From the NCBI GenBank assembly GCA_963737285.1, contig CAVTRT010000002.1:620001-684000 (forward strand): a stretch of DNA of 64,000 nt, read 5' to 3'. How positions within the stretch are numbered: the first letter of the stretch is position 1; each line of letters begins with the position of its first letter. Positions 62,854 through 64,000 of the stretch are shown here, one piece after another. This stretch comes from Trebonia sp963737285 (GTDB lineage: Bacteria; Actinomycetota; Actinomycetes; Streptosporangiales; Streptosporangiaceae). Made by a program: the position numbers and the translations under genes. Below the pieces are notes generated by a model. The model was given only the letters and a program-made list of their open reading frames with translations, had not been told where the DNA came from and ran no database searches.

Positions 62854-63447
62854 CTACAGGACGCCTTTCGTGGACGGGACGACGCCCGCGGCGCGCGGGT
62901 CCGCGGCGGCGGCGGCGCGCAGGGCGCGAGCCACCGCCTTGAACTGGGCCTCGACGATGTGGTGCGGGTTGCGGCCGTAGAGCACGTGGACGTGCAGGCA
63001 GATCCCGGCGCAGAACGCGAGGGACTCCCAGATGTGCCTGGTCAGCGTCGTGTCATAGCTGCCGATCATGGGCGACATCCCGGCCGGCTCATCATGGACG
63101 ACGTAGGGCCGGCCCGATAGGTCGACCGCGGCCCGGACCAGAACCTCATCGAGCGGGACGAGCGCGTCGCCGAAGCGCTGGATGCCGGCCTTGTCGCCGA
63201 GCGCCTGCTTCAGCGCGGTGCCCAGCGCGATCGAGGTGTCCTCCACCGTGTGGTGCGCGTCGATCTCGATGTCGCCAACGGCCTCCACGATCAGGCCAAG
63301 CTGGCCGTGCTTGCCGAGCTGGGCCAGCATGTGGTCGAAGAACGGGACGCCTGTCGACACCTGCACCGGGCCCGGCCCGTCGAGGTCGACTTCGACGAGG
63401 AGCTTGGTTTCCTTGGTCTCGCGAGATACCCGCCCGACACGGCTCAC
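62854..63447 (-). CDS. hisB: imidazoleglycerol-phosphate dehydratase
   Basis: 197 aa. TGVPFFDHMLAQLGKHGQLGL, DIEIDAHHTVEDTSIALGTALKQALGD, RFGDALVPLDEVLVRAAVDLSGRP, SLAFCAGICLHVHVLYGRNPHHIVEAQFKAVARALR: the two Mn-binding HHxxED/HHxxE motifs are complete. Monofunctional form (no phosphatase domain), usual in actinobacteria. GTG 63447 immediately follows the hisC stop. Confidence 0.97.
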   Translation of the reverse strand: MSRVGRVSRETKETKLLVEVDLDGPGPVQVSTGVPFFDHMLAQLGKHGQLGLIVEAVGDIEIDAHHTVEDTSIALGTALKQALGDKAGIQRFGDALVPLDEVLVRAAVDLSGRPYVVHDEPAGMSPMIGSYDTTLTRHIWESLAFCAGICLHVHVLYGRNPHHIVEAQFKAVARALRAAAAADPRAAGVVPSTKGVL

Positions 63448-64000
63448 TTACAAGACCTCCGTCAGCGCGGCACGAAAGGCAGCCATTTCCGCCGGCGTGC
63501 CCACCGTCACCCGCAGCCAGCCGTCCGGGCCGGTCTCGCGGATGAGCACACCCTGGTCAAGCAGCGCCTGCCAGACCTTGTGCCGGTCGGTGAACGTGCC
63601 GAACATCACGAAGTTCGCGTCGCTGTCAGCCGCCTGCAGGTCGCGGGCACGCAGCCAGTCCACGAGCACGTCGCGCTCGGTGCGCAGCGCGTTCACGCTG
63701 GACAGCAGTTCGCCGGACGCGGCGACGGCGGCCCGCGCGACGGCCTGGGTGACCGCGGACAGGTGGTACGGCAGGCGCACGAGCAGCAGTGCCTCGACGA
63801 CCGCCGGGTCGGCGGCGAGATACCCCAGCCGGGTGCCGGCGGCCGCGAATGCCTTGGACATCGTGCGGGTGACGACGAGCCGCGGCCTGCCAGGCAGCAG
63901 CGTCAGCGCGGACGGGGTGCCGTCCCTGCCGAACTCTGCGTACGCCTCGTCGATGATCACCATGCCCGGCGCGGCGTCGTAGACGGCCTCGATGAGGTCG
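63448..64000 (-). CDS. hisC: histidinol-phosphate aminotransferase, 5' part missing
   Basis: C-terminal 183 residues; the gene runs off the window at 64000 (the frame is open through DLIEAVYDAAPG before the internal Met at 63963). PLP features: VIIDEAYAEF with the Asp and Tyr, LVVTRTMSKAFAAAGTRLGYL with the Schiff-base Lys, LPYHLSAVTQAVARAA, ANFVMFGTF, WLRVTVGTPAEMAAF. Ends next to hisB, conserved order hisC-hisB-hisH-priA-hisF. Confidence 0.95.
   Translation of the reverse strand, partial: DLIEAVYDAAPGMVIIDEAYAEFGRDGTPSALTLLPGRPRLVVTRTMSKAFAAAGTRLGYLAADPAVVEALLLVRLPYHLSAVTQAVARAAVAASGELLSSVNALRTERDVLVDWLRARDLQAADSDANFVMFGTFTDRHKVWQALLDQGVLIRETGPDGWLRVTVGTPAEMAAFRAALTEVL

Overview
The window is high-GC chromosomal DNA from a filamentous-type actinobacterium. 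I infer this from DUF397 and XRE-DUF5753 genes, a PriA isomerase in the his cluster, polyphosphate glucokinase, DUF5302 and TIGR03085 proteins, an ANTAR response regulator and a PknG-type kinase. It does not look mycobacterial: there is a WhiJ-like DUF397/XRE/ATPase locus and pyk lies close to gltBD as, from memory, in Streptomyces. Genus cannot be set from the sequence alone. Nearly all genes lie on the minus strand.

Layout. 1-2.6 kb: DUF397 genes, a frameshifted XRE-DUF5753 regulator and an anti-sigma-type ATPase. 2.5-4.4 kb: bioA, then two back-to-back arrays of about 33-bp tandem repeats. 4.4-18.8 kb: the conserved actinobacterial der-cmk-tyrA-aroH-rluB-scpB-scpA-parA-xerD-NUDIX-pyrG block, with a divergent ald/lrp pair set into it. 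18.9-31.6 kb: DMT transporter, GNAT, uvrB, coaE, a YdeP-type molybdopterin oxidoreductase, rpsA and polA. 32.1-32.9 kb: PdtaR-like regulator and tRNA-Leu(CAA). 33-46.7 kb: a large Ser/Thr-phosphorylation locus. 46.8-53 kb: gltD and gltB. 53.5-64 kb: trpA, trpB, trpC, a response regulator, the Trp-associated membrane protein, hisI, then ppgK, hisF, priA, hisH, hisB and a 5'-truncated hisC.

The most interesting part is 33.1-46.7 kb. Seven tightly spaced genes run GlnX-like sensor, GlnH-like lipoprotein, unknown alpha-helical protein, PknG, zinc-ribbon PP2C, VWA protein and zinc-ribbon FHA protein. They are followed by pyk, a second PP2C and a second kinase fused to FHA, and preceded by gltBD. 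In mycobacteria GlnX-GlnH-PknG senses amino acids and acts through an FHA protein on glutamate metabolism. Here sensor, kinase, phosphatase, FHA reader, extra partners and likely metabolic targets sit together, which suggests an expanded version of that circuit.

Two window-wide oddities matter to any reader. First, six genes, including normally essential or highly conserved ones (coaE, gltB, aroH), are each broken by one single-base indel, mostly in C or G runs. This looks more like sequence or assembly error than gene decay. Second, short tandem repeats of 15, 18 or 33 bp recur both inside housekeeping genes, always in frame, and between genes.
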